From: Marinomonas ostreistagni | GTDB taxonomy: Bacteria; Pseudomonadota; Gammaproteobacteria; Pseudomonadales; Marinomonadaceae | Length of the DNA stretch: 64,000 nucleotides | Assembly: GCF_016888445.1 (NCBI RefSeq) | Contig: NZ_JAFEKF010000003.1 | Span: forward strand, 279,429-343,428 | Direction: 5' to 3' | Shown: positions 46,614 to 56,330 of the stretch, one piece after another | Layout of the letters: each line of letters starts with the position of its first letter | Position numbering within the stretch: the stretch's first letter is position 1 | Position numbers and translations under genes: made by a program | The notes under the pieces: model-generated | The model's input: the letters and a program-made list of their open reading frames with translations, nothing else | Told to the model about the DNA's origin: nothing | The model's database searches: none

Positions 46614-47336
46614 ATGCCGAAAGAAACGAATTCAAGATATAAGCGCATTTTGTTGAAATTAAGTGGCGAGGCGCTACAGGGTGATGAGGCCTTTGGTATT
46701 GATCCAAAAGTGTTAAGTCGTATCGCTCTAGAGATTGGTCAATTACGAGGTATCGGTGTAGAAGTCGGCATTGTAATTGGTGGTGGTAACCTGTTTCGCG
46801 GTCAGGCTTTGAGTCAAGCGGGCATGGATCGCGTGACGGGCGATCATATGGGTATGCTGGCAACGGTTATGAATGCCTTGGCGATGCGTGATGCATTGGA
46901 GCGTGCCAATATTTCTACACGTGTTATGTCTGCGATCACTATGACTGGCATCGTGGAGCCTTACGATCGTCGTCGTGCTATGCGCCACTTAAAAGACGGT
47001 GATGTAGTGATTTTCTCTGCAGGTACAGGTAATCCTTTCTTTACAACGGACTCTGCTGCATGTTTGCGTGGCATTGAGATTGATGCCGATGTCGTTTTGA
47101 AAGCGACAAAAGTCGATGGTGTGTACTCTGCAGACCCAATGAAAGACCAAAACGCAGTGAAATATGATACATTAACTTTCAATGAGGTTTTGGAAAAACA
47201 GTTAGGCGTCATGGATTTAACCGCAATCTGTCTAACTCGAGACCATCAAATGCCAGTTCGAGTATTTAACATGAACAAGCCAGGGGCTCTGATTAACATC
47301 ATGACCGGTGGCGACGAAGGTACCGTTATTAAGTGA
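46614..47336 (+). CDS. pyrH: UMP kinase
   Basis: The 240-residue hexameric enzyme phosphorylates UMP to UDP. Signatures are [26 protein letters not shown] ([11 protein letters not shown]), [20 protein letters not shown] and [16 protein letters not shown]. The frame opens at a TTG at 46599, but the ATG at 46614 has GGAGG at 46604-46608 in front and yields the family-like N-terminus. It follows its own putative promoter after the tsf terminator and is coupled to frr: the frr ribosome binding site overlaps its stop. Confidence 0.97.
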   Translation: MPKETNSRYKRILLKLSGEALQGDEAFGIDPKVLSRIALEIGQLRGIGVEVGIVIGGGNLFRGQALSQAGMDRVTGDHMGMLATVMNALAMRDALERANISTRVMSAITMTGIVEPYDRRRAMRHLKDGDVVIFSAGTGNPFFTTDSAACLRGIEIDADVVLKATKVDGVYSADPMKDQNAVKYDTLTFNEVLEKQLGVMDLTAICLTRDHQMPVRVFNMNKPGALINIMTGGDEGTVIK

Positions 47337-47343
47337 GGAAATA

Positions 47344-47901
47344 ATGATTAACGAGATTTTAAAAGATGCGGAAGAGCGCATGGGTAAAGCCGTCGTAGCG
47401 GTAGGTAATGCGTTTAAAAAAATTCGTACAGGTCGTGCGCACCCAAGCCTTTTAGATCCTATCAAAGTAAACTACTACGGTAGTGAAACGCCGCTTAGCC
47501 AAGTAGCGAATATTACCGTTGAAGATGCTCGTACACTGGGTATTTCGCCATGGGAAGGTAATATGGTGCCTGAAATTGAAAAGGCGATCATGAAATCCGA
47601 CCTAGGTTTGAATCCTTCAACGACTGGTAGCTTGATTCGCATTCCTCTGCCAGCATTGACAGAAGAAACTCGCGGTAACTACTACAAGCAAGCAAAAGCG
47701 GAAGCGGAAAATGGTCGTATTGCTGTACGCAATATCCGCCGTGATGCCAACAATAGCTTGAAAGACCTAGTTAAAGAGAAAGAGATTTCTGAAGACGACG
47801 AGCGTCGTGGTCAGGATCAGGTGCAAAAATTGACAGACAAGTATGTTGCTCAAATCGAAGAGCAATTGGCTGCCAAAGAAAAAGATCTGATGGAAATCTA
47901 A
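47344..47901 (+). CDS. frr: Ribosome recycling factor
   Basis: The 185-residue tRNA-shaped protein splits post-termination ribosomes with EF-G. It starts [39 protein letters not shown], [16 protein letters not shown] region (here [15 protein letters not shown]) and [15 protein letters not shown] are typical. The open frame reaches to 47308, but GAGG at 47334-47337 and the conserved start choose ATG 47344. A perfect terminator follows. Confidence 0.97.
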   Translation: MINEILKDAEERMGKAVVAVGNAFKKIRTGRAHPSLLDPIKVNYYGSETPLSQVANITVEDARTLGISPWEGNMVPEIEKAIMKSDLGLNPSTTGSLIRIPLPALTEETRGNYYKQAKAEAENGRIAVRNIRRDANNSLKDLVKEKEISEDDERRGQDQVQKLTDKYVAQIEEQLAAKEKDLMEI

Positions 47902-47910
47902 ATTCAAAGA

Positions 47911-47940
47911 AGCAGGTGCTCTATAGCACCTGCTTTTTTT
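47911..47940 (+). terminator. Rho-independent terminator between frr and uppS
   Basis: AGCAGGTGCT (47911-47920) and AGCACCTGCT (47925-47934) form a perfect 10-base stem with a CTAT loop and a T run to 47940. It lies only 15 bases before the uppS start, so it is either partial or uppS needs another promoter. Confidence 0.92.
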
Positions 47941-47955
47941 CAGCTAGGTAGTTCT

Positions 47956-48684
47956 ATGTCTGACAAAGAATTGACTCCGGAGAGTCAATCCATTCCGGCC
48001 CACGTTGCTGTTATTATGGATGGCAATAATCGTTGGGCTAAGAAAAAACGCCTTCCAAGTATTGCAGGTCATCGCGCTGGCGCCGCTGCGGTTCGTAAAA
48101 CCGTCGAAGCAGCCGCCCGTCAGGGGGTGAAAGTACTGACCTTGTTTGCCTTTTCTAGCGAAAACTGGAAACGTCCCCAGTTAGAAATCGATGGCTTGAT
48201 GGGACTGTTTATGCGTTCGCTGAAAAAAGAAGCGAAGCGCCTCAATGAGTACTCGATTCGTTTAGAAGTCATTGGTGATAAGTCTGGGTTTAGTGAGAGT
48301 TTGCAAGAACAGATTCAAATCGCTGAGCAAGAAACCGCTAACAATGACGGCATGGTGCTGGTGATTGCCGCTAATTACGGCGGACGCTGGGATATTGTCG
48401 AAGCGAGCAAGCGTGTGGCACAACAAGTAGAAACTGGGCAATTAGCCGCAGCGGATATTACTGAAACGCATTTGGCTGAGCACATCTGCTTGGCAGATTT
48501 ACCCGAACTCGATTTGATTATTCGCACCTCAGGTGAGGAGCGTGTAAGTAACTTCCTGCTATGGCAACTTGCCTATGCAGAATTTATTTTTATGCCTGTA
48601 TTATGGCCTGACTTCGATAAGACGCATTTCCAAGAAGCCTTGGATATTTATCAGCAACGTCAGCGCCGGTACGGTGGTCGGTAA
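47956..48684 (+). CDS. uppS: Undecaprenyl diphosphate synthase
   Basis: This 242-residue cis-prenyltransferase builds the C55 lipid carrier from farnesyl diphosphate and IPP. The catalytic Asp22 is in VIMDGNNRWAKK. HRAGAAAVRKTVEAA, FAFSSENWKRP and IRTSGEERVSNFLLWQLAYAEF are the further conserved regions. It heads the uppS-cdsA-dxr-rseP-bamA row. Also named ispU. uppP at 32268 dephosphorylates its product. Confidence 0.97.
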   Translation: MSDKELTPESQSIPAHVAVIMDGNNRWAKKKRLPSIAGHRAGAAAVRKTVEAAARQGVKVLTLFAFSSENWKRPQLEIDGLMGLFMRSLKKEAKRLNEYSIRLEVIGDKSGFSESLQEQIQIAEQETANNDGMVLVIAANYGGRWDIVEASKRVAQQVETGQLAAADITETHLAEHICLADLPELDLIIRTSGEERVSNFLLWQLAYAEFIFMPVLWPDFDKTHFQEALDIYQQRQRRYGGR

Positions 48685-48690
48685 TATTTT

Positions 48691-49494
48691 ATGCTTTTAC
48701 CAAGAGTTATAAGCGCCATCATTATGGCGCTGTTATTTGTTTATGCGGTCTTCTTTTTAGAGTCTTTAGGCTTTCAGCTCGCCATCGGTGTGGTGGTGTT
48801 GTTAGCTGGCTGGGAATGGGCGCGCTTATCTGGAGTAGTGTCTCAGCGTAGTCGTTTGGCGTTTGCTGGTATGGTCGGCACTTTATGCTATGGCGTAGCG
48901 TTATTTTCAATGCCATTTGTTGTGTTGTGGATAACGCCCGTATTGTGGCTGGCGGCGCTTATGTGGGTTGTCGCTTATCCTAAGCCAAAAGGCTGGCAGG
49001 CTCGCCCAGTGCGACTTTTGTTTGGGTTGTTAGTGTTAGTGACAACTTGGTCAGCGATGGTATTTATGCGCGAGTCTGAGCAGTTTGTAACGTGGATCTT
49101 GCTGTTAATGGCGTTAATCTGGGGCGCGGATTCTGGTGCTTACTTCTCAGGTAAGGCATTTGGTAAGCGCAAATTAGCCCCGAGTGTCTCGCCTGGTAAA
49201 TCTTGGGAGGGCGTCTATGGTGGTTTACTGCTGACACAGCTAATTGTTGTGGGCTTCTGTGTTTATCAAGGGTTTGGGCTGCAGCAATGGATTACGCTGG
49301 CCTTAATTGCTTTCGTAACAGTCTTAACATCTGTATTGGGTGATTTAACCGAGAGTTTGTTTAAGCGTCACGAAGCACTGAAAGACTCTAGTCAGTTAAT
49401 TCCAGGTCATGGTGGGGTAATGGACCGCGTCGATAGTTTAACGTCTGCGGCCCCCCTATACGTGTTGTTACTAGCTCTAGTGGGTTGGATGTAG
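48691..49494 (+). CDS. cdsA: Phosphatidate cytidylyltransferase
   Basis: The 267-residue integral membrane enzyme makes CDP-diacylglycerol for phospholipid synthesis. Multiple hydrophobic helices fill the first two thirds. The family motifs are WGADSGAYFSGKAFGKRKLAPSVSPGKSWEG and the C-terminal signature GDLTESLFKRHEALKDSSQLIPGHGGVMDRVDSL with its metal-binding Asp residues. It lies 6 bases after uppS and 1 base before dxr. Confidence 0.97.
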   Translation: MLLPRVISAIIMALLFVYAVFFLESLGFQLAIGVVVLLAGWEWARLSGVVSQRSRLAFAGMVGTLCYGVALFSMPFVVLWITPVLWLAALMWVVAYPKPKGWQARPVRLLFGLLVLVTTWSAMVFMRESEQFVTWILLLMALIWGADSGAYFSGKAFGKRKLAPSVSPGKSWEGVYGGLLLTQLIVVGFCVYQGFGLQQWITLALIAFVTVLTSVLGDLTESLFKRHEALKDSSQLIPGHGGVMDRVDSLTSAAPLYVLLLALVGWM

Positions 49495-49495
49495 C

Positions 49496-50665
49496 ATGCA
49501 AAAAATTTGTTTGTTAGGTGCGACAGGATCCATTGGAGCAAGCACACTGGATGTTATCTCACGCTATCCAGAGCAATTCAAATTAGTCAGTGCTGCGGCC
49601 AACACCAATGTCGAAAAAATGGCGCAAATCTGCCGTAACTTTCGACCGCAGCGTGTGGTGATGGGCGATCAAGATAGTCGCGATCGCCTGGCTGCTTTAT
49701 GTTGTGATTTGCCAATACAGTTTGAATATGGCCAAGCAGCAATGGAGTCTATTGCGGCAGACGACTGTGATCAGGTGATGGCAGCCATTATGGGTTTTGC
49801 TGGCTTGCGACCTACATTAGCTGGTATTCGCGCAGGTAAGCGCACCTTGCTGGCGAACAAAGAAAGCTTGGTGACCGCCGGACGCTTGTTTATGGAAGAA
49901 GTGGAACGTCACAATGTGGTGCTGATGCCAATCGATAGTGAGCACAATGCCATTTATCAATGTCTGCCTCAAACTGAGCACGGTGCTCATAAACGTGATA
50001 TTGCACGTATTCTTTTGACTGCTTCAGGCGGTCCTTTTCGTACCTTTACCTCTGAGCAGATGACCTGTGTAACACCTGCTCAAGCATGTGCTCACCCCAA
50101 TTGGTCCATGGGCCAGAAGATTTCCATTGACTCTGCTAGCTTGATGAACAAGGGGCTGGAGTTGATTGAGGCATGCTGGCTATTTGATGTGACGCCAAAT
50201 GAAGTGCAGGTTGTTGTTCATCCTGAAAGTATCGTGCATTCCATGGTTTCCTATCAAGACGGTTCGGTCATTGCCCAAATGGGGAATCCAGATATGAAGA
50301 TTCCGATTGCTTACGGCATGACGTGGCCCGAGCGTATCGATACGGGTGTGGCACAGTTGGACTTTTTTGACTTGGCGCAGTTGAACTTCGAAGCGCCCGA
50401 TTTGGATCGTTTTCCTAACCTTAGACTGGCTTCAGAGGCGTGGTTTGCAGGTGGCACGGCGATGGCTACATTGAACGCTGCCAATGAGGTGGCTGTGGCG
50501 GCTTTTTTGCGTGAGCAGATCGGGTTTTTGGATATTGCTCGTTTAAATGAACGAGTGCTTGAACGCTCTGATATAAATACTGTCAATAACTTGGACGCAG
50601 TGTTCGAGGCCGATGGTCGGGCCCGAGAGCTTGCGACTAAGTTAATCTCGGCGGAGTTTACATAA
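49496..50665 (+). CDS. dxr: 1-deoxy-D-xylulose 5-phosphate reductoisomerase
   Basis: The 389-residue NADPH enzyme makes MEP, the committed step of the nonmevalonate isoprenoid pathway that feeds uppS. The cofactor loop is LLGATGSIGASTLDVI (about 5-20). LLANKESLVTAG, PIDSEHNAIYQCL (metal Asp, Ser, Glu) and LTASGGPFR, plus WSMGQKISIDSASLMNKGLE, form the active site. Its stop codon abuts the rseP ATG. Confidence 0.97.
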   Translation: MQKICLLGATGSIGASTLDVISRYPEQFKLVSAAANTNVEKMAQICRNFRPQRVVMGDQDSRDRLAALCCDLPIQFEYGQAAMESIAADDCDQVMAAIMGFAGLRPTLAGIRAGKRTLLANKESLVTAGRLFMEEVERHNVVLMPIDSEHNAIYQCLPQTEHGAHKRDIARILLTASGGPFRTFTSEQMTCVTPAQACAHPNWSMGQKISIDSASLMNKGLELIEACWLFDVTPNEVQVVVHPESIVHSMVSYQDGSVIAQMGNPDMKIPIAYGMTWPERIDTGVAQLDFFDLAQLNFEAPDLDRFPNLRLASEAWFAGGTAMATLNAANEVAVAAFLREQIGFLDIARLNERVLERSDINTVNNLDAVFEADGRARELATKLISAEFT

Positions 50666-52012
50666 ATGCTTCAAGATATCTTGTCCATTATTATCGCTTT
50701 AGGTGTACTGATCACCTTCCATGAGTTTGGTCACTATTCAGTTGCACGTATGTGTGGCGTAAAAGTGCTGCGCTTTTCTGTGGGGTTCGGTAAGCCACTT
50801 TACCGTTATGTAGCTCGCTCGGGTACCGAATTTACCTTAGCTATGATTCCTCTGGGTGGCTATGTGCGCATGCTGGATGGACGCGAAGATAATGTGCCTG
50901 AGTCACTGCGTGATCAAGCGTTTAACCACAAGAATGTGTGGCAGCGTATTGCGATTGTGGCGGCTGGGCCTGCATTTAACTTTATTTTAGCAATTGCCAT
51001 TTATGCTGTAGTGGCAGGTATAGGCTTGCAAGCAGTGGCACCTAAATTAGACGGTGTAACAGCGGATTCACCATTAGCTCAAACGACGCTTAGTGCAGGC
51101 GATGAGATTACTCAAATCAATGGTGTGCGTACACATTCTTGGGAAGATGTAAATTTAGCGTTAGCGGACTTGATTGGACAGACCGGGACCTATAGTGTTC
51201 GCTATTTACCAAACGATAGTAACATAGCGCAGGAAAGTGCTTTTAGCTTAGATCGTTGGCTGGTGGGCAGTGAACCCAATAGCTTAATTCGTGAATTCGG
51301 TGTGATTCCTTGGCGTCCAGATGTGCCTCCTGAAATTGCGCAGGTAATGGAGGGCGGTGCGGCCGCAGTGGCTGGCTTTGAGGTCGGCGATGTTGTACAA
51401 GCCATTGAAGGGCAAACGATTACTGACTGGCAGGCATTTGTTGAGTGGGTTCAGAAATCCCCACAAACGCCGCTTGAGGTTGCAGTAAAACGAGCAGAAC
51501 AAACTGTATCACTCACGTTAACACCTGATGGGCGTGAGCAAAATGGCATCGTGACTGGCTACGCAGGATTGGGAGTCGTGCCCCCTGAGTTATCTGAAGC
51601 GGATGTCCGCATACGTGAATTTGGTCTGTTCGGTGCCATGGAATATGGTTTTAGCCAAACATGGCAAATGACCTCTTTAACTCTTTCCTCAATTGGGAAA
51701 ATGTTGCAAGGATTGATTTCGTTAGATAACTTATCTGGCCCGATTACGATTGCGAAAGTGGCTAGCGCGTCAGCGGATTCTGGAATTCAGTCTTTTTTGA
51801 AGTTCATGGCCTACTTAAGTGTCAGTTTAGGTGTGTTGAATTTATTGCCCATCCCGATGTTGGATGGAGGACACTTGCTCTTTTTTGGAATTGAAGCGGT
51901 ACGCCGCAAACCGGTTTCAGAAAAAGTGCAAGGTTATGCTTATCGTTTCGGCGCATCATTGTTATTTGCGATGATGGCTGTTGCTTTATTTAATGATATT
52001 GCCCGCTTGTAG
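50666..52012 (+). CDS. rseP: Site-2 protease RseP (regulator of sigma-E)
   Basis: The 448-residue intramembrane zinc protease cleaves anti-sigma factors and remnant signal peptides. The HEFGH zinc motif is at residues 19-23 in the first helix. Two periplasmic PDZ domains occupy about 115-310 (the second around VMEGGAAAVAGFEVGDVV). The C-terminal NLLPIPMLDGGHLLF carries the metal-ligand Asp. The gene starts directly on the dxr stop. The rpoE-rseA genes are not in this window. Confidence 0.97.
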   Translation: MLQDILSIIIALGVLITFHEFGHYSVARMCGVKVLRFSVGFGKPLYRYVARSGTEFTLAMIPLGGYVRMLDGREDNVPESLRDQAFNHKNVWQRIAIVAAGPAFNFILAIAIYAVVAGIGLQAVAPKLDGVTADSPLAQTTLSAGDEITQINGVRTHSWEDVNLALADLIGQTGTYSVRYLPNDSNIAQESAFSLDRWLVGSEPNSLIREFGVIPWRPDVPPEIAQVMEGGAAAVAGFEVGDVVQAIEGQTITDWQAFVEWVQKSPQTPLEVAVKRAEQTVSLTLTPDGREQNGIVTGYAGLGVVPPELSEADVRIREFGLFGAMEYGFSQTWQMTSLTLSSIGKMLQGLISLDNLSGPITIAKVASASADSGIQSFLKFMAYLSVSLGVLNLLPIPMLDGGHLLFFGIEAVRRKPVSEKVQGYAYRFGASLLFAMMAVALFNDIARL

Positions 52013-52022
52013 AGAGGTATAT

Positions 52023-54332
52023 GTGAGAGTCTTATTGGCCACAGCATTAGCAGTTTGCAGTGCTCAGAGTTATGCAGAGACGGTGGCGGATGTTCGGATA
52101 GACGGATTGTTGCAAATGTCTGCTACGCGCGCATTCGAAACGATTGGTTTCAATCAGGGACAGGGCTATGACTCCTCCAATGTCAGTGAGGCCGTCAGTA
52201 AGCTATTTGCCACAGGTTTCTTTAGTGATATCCAAGTGTATGAAGAAGATGATGTCATTATTTTTGAGGTGGTAGAACGACCTTCCATTGGTCAAATTGA
52301 AATTGATGGCAATGACATGATTGCCACAGAAGACCTTGAGCGTGGCTTGCGCCTTTCAGGCTTAGAGGAAGGTGAGCTTTATAAGCCGGAAACCCTCAAT
52401 CAAATTCAGCAAGAACTACAGCGTCAGTACTATGCGTTAGGTCGTTACAGCGCACAAGTAGATATTAATGTAGAAGAGTTGCCGCGTAACCGTGTTGCGA
52501 TCAATATTGATATCGAGGAAGGGGTTACGGCGAAAATTGTTCACATTAATATTGTCGGTAACCAAGACTTTACTGATGAAGAGCTGATGGACAATTTCCA
52601 GTCTAGAGAGACTGGCTACTTCAACCCATTCAGTTCTGCTGATGAGTACTCTAAGCAAAAAATTCAAGGCGATCTGGAAACCCTAAGAAGCTTCTACTTA
52701 GATCGTGGTTACTTAGATTATGAATTGGTGTCGAACCAAGTCAGCTTGTCGTCGGACAAGCGTGAAGTTTATGTGGTAGTCAACGTTGAAGAAGGCAAAC
52801 CTTATTCAATTAATGATGTGGCGCTGAGTGGCTCTTTACCAATTACGGAAGACCGTATTTGGCAACATATTGATCAAAAAGAAGGCGATGTTTTCTCACG
52901 TAGCGAAACGACTGCGATCATGGAAGATATCTCCGCTGAGCTAGGCGATGATGGTTACTTATTTACCAATGTGAATATTATTCCGAATAAGTTGCCAGGC
53001 CATAAGGTTGATTTAACCTATCATATTGCCCCAGGACCTCGCGTCTACGTTCGACGCATTAACTTCAGTGGTAACTCTGAAACCATGGATGAAGTATTGC
53101 GCCGAGAAATGACGCAATTTGAAGGAGCCTTGGCGACGCATTCTAAAATTCAATCTTCGAAACGCGCGATTGAGCGTTTGGGCTTCTTCTCAAATGTCGA
53201 GCTTAAAACACGTTCGGTGCCTGGAACAGTTGATCAAGTAGATTTAGACGTCATCGTTGAAGAGCAGCCATCAGGCAGTATTCAAGCCAGTATTGGTTAC
53301 TCTCAATCTGAAGGTACGGTACTTGGTTTTGGTGTGTCGAAGCGTAACTTTTTGGGTACTGGTAACAAGCTGGCCTTTAACATGAGCCGCACCAACCAGA
53401 CCCAAGATTACACCCTGTCTTATGATAATCCATACTTTACGGTCGACGGTGTAAGCCGTGGTTATAGCTTGTTCTATCAAGTCAGTGATCACGATGAAGA
53501 TGATGTGGAAGATTACGACATCGACCGTATTGGTGCGTCGGTGAACTTTGGTTATCCGATCTCTGATACGCAGCGTCTAAGCTTTGGTGCAACGGTGAAG
53601 AATACCTCGGTCGACTTAGGGGGTAACCCGTCGAATGAGACGCAAGATTACCTAGACGAATACGGCGATACATTTGATGACATCATTGCCAACATCGCTT
53701 GGACTGATAATGATATCGTCGGTGGTGTGTTGCCGACCAACGGTTACAGTCACCGTGTTACGCTGGACGTAGCAACGCCACTTGGCGATCAAACCTATGC
53801 CAAGCTTGGTGCGCTGTCACAAGGTTACTGGAATATCAGTGACAACAAACTTTGGTTGTTCCACTTAAAAGGTCGTGCTGGCTACGGTGTAGGCTACGGT
53901 GATACAGATCGCTTGCCGTTCTTTGAGAACTACTATGCTGGTGGTGTTTACACGGTACGTGGTTACAGTGCTTCCTCATTAGGTCCTAAGAACACCTATG
54001 ATGATGATACAGAGCAGGACTCTATCGGTGGTAATATCTTGATGGCGGGTACCGCAGAACTAATCTTCCCGATGCCAATGGTAGAAGATCACAGTTCTGT
54101 ACGTACATCGTTGTTCTTAGATGCTGGTAACGTATTCACAGATAATTGCTACCCAGGCAACCTAGACTGTCAAGAGGGTGTCGATTTTGGCGAGATTCGC
54201 TACAGTGTCGGCTTTAACTGGACGTGGATTACACCGATTGCACCGCTTTCTTTCAATATTGCTAAAACGTTGAATGACAAAGAAGGCGATGAGACGGATG
54301 TATTCCAATTCCAACTAGGTACAACTTTTTAA
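52023..54332 (+). CDS. bamA: Outer membrane protein assembly factor BamA
   Basis: The 769-residue Omp85 protein folds beta-barrel proteins into the outer membrane. A signal peptide ends near SYA-ETV (about 20). Five POTRA domains span about 21-415, then a 16-strand barrel contains the VRGYSASSLGP loop-6 motif and ends with FQFQLGTTF, a C-terminal aromatic as expected. The open frame reaches to 51981, but GTG at 52023 with AGAGG at 52012-52016 gives a proper signal peptide. It follows rseP and precedes the chaperone gene skp. Confidence 0.97.
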   Translation: MRVLLATALAVCSAQSYAETVADVRIDGLLQMSATRAFETIGFNQGQGYDSSNVSEAVSKLFATGFFSDIQVYEEDDVIIFEVVERPSIGQIEIDGNDMIATEDLERGLRLSGLEEGELYKPETLNQIQQELQRQYYALGRYSAQVDINVEELPRNRVAINIDIEEGVTAKIVHINIVGNQDFTDEELMDNFQSRETGYFNPFSSADEYSKQKIQGDLETLRSFYLDRGYLDYELVSNQVSLSSDKREVYVVVNVEEGKPYSINDVALSGSLPITEDRIWQHIDQKEGDVFSRSETTAIMEDISAELGDDGYLFTNVNIIPNKLPGHKVDLTYHIAPGPRVYVRRINFSGNSETMDEVLRREMTQFEGALATHSKIQSSKRAIERLGFFSNVELKTRSVPGTVDQVDLDVIVEEQPSGSIQASIGYSQSEGTVLGFGVSKRNFLGTGNKLAFNMSRTNQTQDYTLSYDNPYFTVDGVSRGYSLFYQVSDHDEDDVEDYDIDRIGASVNFGYPISDTQRLSFGATVKNTSVDLGGNPSNETQDYLDEYGDTFDDIIANIAWTDNDIVGGVLPTNGYSHRVTLDVATPLGDQTYAKLGALSQGYWNISDNKLWLFHLKGRAGYGVGYGDTDRLPFFENYYAGGVYTVRGYSASSLGPKNTYDDDTEQDSIGGNILMAGTAELIFPMPMVEDHSSVRTSLFLDAGNVFTDNCYPGNLDCQEGVDFGEIRYSVGFNWTWITPIAPLSFNIAKTLNDKEGDETDVFQFQLGTTF

Positions 54333-54352
54333 CAGGTGTCAGAGGACTAACC

Positions 54353-54847
54353 ATGAACAAACTTCTTAGTTTAGCGATCGCGACCCTATTTAGTGCTAAT
54401 GCGTTGGCATCAGAAATAGCGGTATTAGACTTTCGAGCAGCGTTACTGCAAAGTGACGCTGGCCAAGCCGCTGCTCAAGAGCCACGTCAGCAGGTTGACC
54501 AAATGAAGGCTCGTCTTGATCAAGAAAACAAAGCGCTTAAAGACATGGTGGAATCACTTAAACGTGACGAGCTGACCTTGTCTTCAGAGCAGGTGTCAGA
54601 GCGTCGTGGTCAGATCAATCAAAAGCAGCAACAGTTGCGTGGTATGGTGCAAGCAATGCAGCAGCAAGCGCAGCAAATGGAGCAGCAATTGATTCAACGT
54701 TTGACACCACAGGGTGAGGCCGCGCTAAAAGAGATTATTGATGAGCGCAATTTAGATGCTGTGATCAATCGTCAAGCCGCTATCTACACCAACAATTCTG
54801 TCGATATTACCGCAGAGCTTATCGAGAAACTTAACGAAGAGAACTAG
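54353..54847 (+). CDS. skp: Periplasmic chaperone Skp (OmpH)
   Basis: The 164-residue protein has a signal peptide (cut near ALA-SEI, about 19) followed by IAVLDFRAALLQS. A long Gln-rich coiled-coil (about 45-125, with QINQKQQQLRGMVQAMQQQAQQ) forms the tentacles of the jellyfish-shaped trimer that carries unfolded outer membrane proteins to BamA. C-terminal IIDERNLDAVINRQAAIY is family-typical. Q content in the tentacle is high. It lies between bamA and lpxD, the usual place. Confidence 0.95.
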   Translation: MNKLLSLAIATLFSANALASEIAVLDFRAALLQSDAGQAAAQEPRQQVDQMKARLDQENKALKDMVESLKRDELTLSSEQVSERRGQINQKQQQLRGMVQAMQQQAQQMEQQLIQRLTPQGEAALKEIIDERNLDAVINRQAAIYTNNSVDITAELIEKLNEEN

Positions 54848-54850
54848 TTG

Positions 54851-55885
54851 ATGGGTTATTCCCTATCTGAAATCGCCGCCTATGTAGGCGGCGAATTGCT
54901 GGGTGATCCAGATTACGAGGTGGCGTCTTTAGGGGCACTTGATCACGCCACCTCGAATCAACTCAGTTTCTTATCTAATCCCAAATATGCAGGTACCTTA
55001 ACGGCGTCAGAGGCGGGGGCAGTATTGCTGCGCAACAAAGATGACGCAGATAAAGTCCGCAATGCCATTTTAGTACGCAACCCTTACTATGCATTTGCTC
55101 AAGTAACGCAGTTATTTGTTGCGGCCAAAATTGATTGGGCCGAGCGAGTGCACGCTTCTGCAGTGGTGCATGAAACCGCAGAGCTTGCAGACGATGTCGT
55201 GCTAGGCCCTAATGTGGTGATCGGCGCGCACACGCGCATCGCAGAAGGCTGTCGCATCGAATCAGGTTCGGTTGTAGGAGAGGGTGTTGAAATCGCACAG
55301 GGGTCAAGTTTAGCGGCTAATGTCACGCTTTATCGAGGTGTAAAGATTGGCCAGCGTTGCATCATTCACAGTGGCGCCGTGATCGGTGCGGATGGCTTTG
55401 GCTTTGCGCCAAATAATGGTGCTTGGCAAAAGATACATCAACTTGGCAGTGTGGTCATTGGTGACGATGTCGAGGTTGGCGCAAATACTACAATCGATTG
55501 TGGTGCGATCGATAATACCGTGATTGGCAATGGCGTTAAAATTGATAACCTCGTACAAATTGCTCATAACGTCGTAATCGGCGATAATAGCGCGATTGCG
55601 GGCTGTGTTGGTATTGCGGGCAGTACAACAATTGGTCAGTCATGCACCATTGCTGGTGGTGCAGGCTTAGCGGGTCACCTAGTGATTGGTGATCAAGTAC
55701 ATATTACGGCCATGAGTTTAGTGACGCGTTCGATCAAACAGCCAGGCTCTTATTCTTCTGGTACAGCTTTAGACTCGACTGCAAATTGGCGCAAATCTGC
55801 CGCAAGATTGCGTCGCATAGAGCATATGGCTGACCAAATTTCAAAACTGGAAAAACAAGTTAAAACGCTTTTAACAAAAGGTTAA
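54851..55885 (+). CDS. lpxD: UDP-3-O-acylglucosamine N-acyltransferase
   Basis: The 344-residue trimeric enzyme adds the N-linked 3-hydroxyacyl chain in lipid A synthesis. An N-terminal uridine-binding domain ([30 protein letters not shown]) precedes a left-handed beta-helix of hexapeptide repeats from about 105 to 305. [21 protein letters not shown] and [17 protein letters not shown] (catalytic His) are present. A C-terminal helix ends the protein. A TTG at 54848 directly after skp would add one residue; ATG at 54851 is preferred. Confidence 0.97.
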   Translation: MGYSLSEIAAYVGGELLGDPDYEVASLGALDHATSNQLSFLSNPKYAGTLTASEAGAVLLRNKDDADKVRNAILVRNPYYAFAQVTQLFVAAKIDWAERVHASAVVHETAELADDVVLGPNVVIGAHTRIAEGCRIESGSVVGEGVEIAQGSSLAANVTLYRGVKIGQRCIIHSGAVIGADGFGFAPNNGAWQKIHQLGSVVIGDDVEVGANTTIDCGAIDNTVIGNGVKIDNLVQIAHNVVIGDNSAIAGCVGIAGSTTIGQSCTIAGGAGLAGHLVIGDQVHITAMSLVTRSIKQPGSYSSGTALDSTANWRKSAARLRRIEHMADQISKLEKQVKTLLTKG

Positions 55886-55892
55886 TGCATAA

Positions 55893-56330
55893 ATGATGGA
55901 TGTGAATGAAATTCGCCGTTACTTACCCCACCGCTACCCGTTCTTGTTGGTGGATCGTGTAGTTGAATTGACACCTGGTGAATCAGTTGTAGCGTACAAA
56001 AATGTAACGGTAAATGAACCGTTTTTTAACGGTCACTTCCCAGACCATCCAGTAATGCCTGGAGTTTTGATTATCGAAGCAATGGCGCAAGCTGCCGGTA
56101 TCCTTGGTTTCAAAACCATGGACAAAACACCTGAAGACGGTTCTATTTATTACTTCGTTGGTGCTGATAACACGCGTTTTAAGCGTCCAGTCGTACCTGG
56201 TGACCGCCTACAACTTGAAGCGAAAATTTTAACAGAGCGTCGTGGCATCTGGAAATTTGAAGTGAAAGCAACGGTTGAAGGTGAACTGGTATGTTCTTCT
56301 ACAATCTTATGTGCTGACAGGAAACTATAA
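55893..56330 (+). CDS. fabZ: 3-hydroxyacyl-[ACP] dehydratase FabZ
   Basis: The 145-residue hot-dog-fold enzyme dehydrates 3-hydroxyacyl-ACP in fatty acid synthesis. Catalytic His48 is in [12 protein letters not shown] and Glu62 in [32 protein letters not shown] is the family start; two consecutive ATG codons (55893, 55896) are possible. It lies between lpxD and lpxA, which both draw on the same 3-hydroxyacyl-ACP pool. The lpxA GTG follows its stop codon without a gap. Confidence 0.97.
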   Translation: MMDVNEIRRYLPHRYPFLLVDRVVELTPGESVVAYKNVTVNEPFFNGHFPDHPVMPGVLIIEAMAQAAGILGFKTMDKTPEDGSIYYFVGADNTRFKRPVVPGDRLQLEAKILTERRGIWKFEVKATVEGELVCSSTILCADRKL

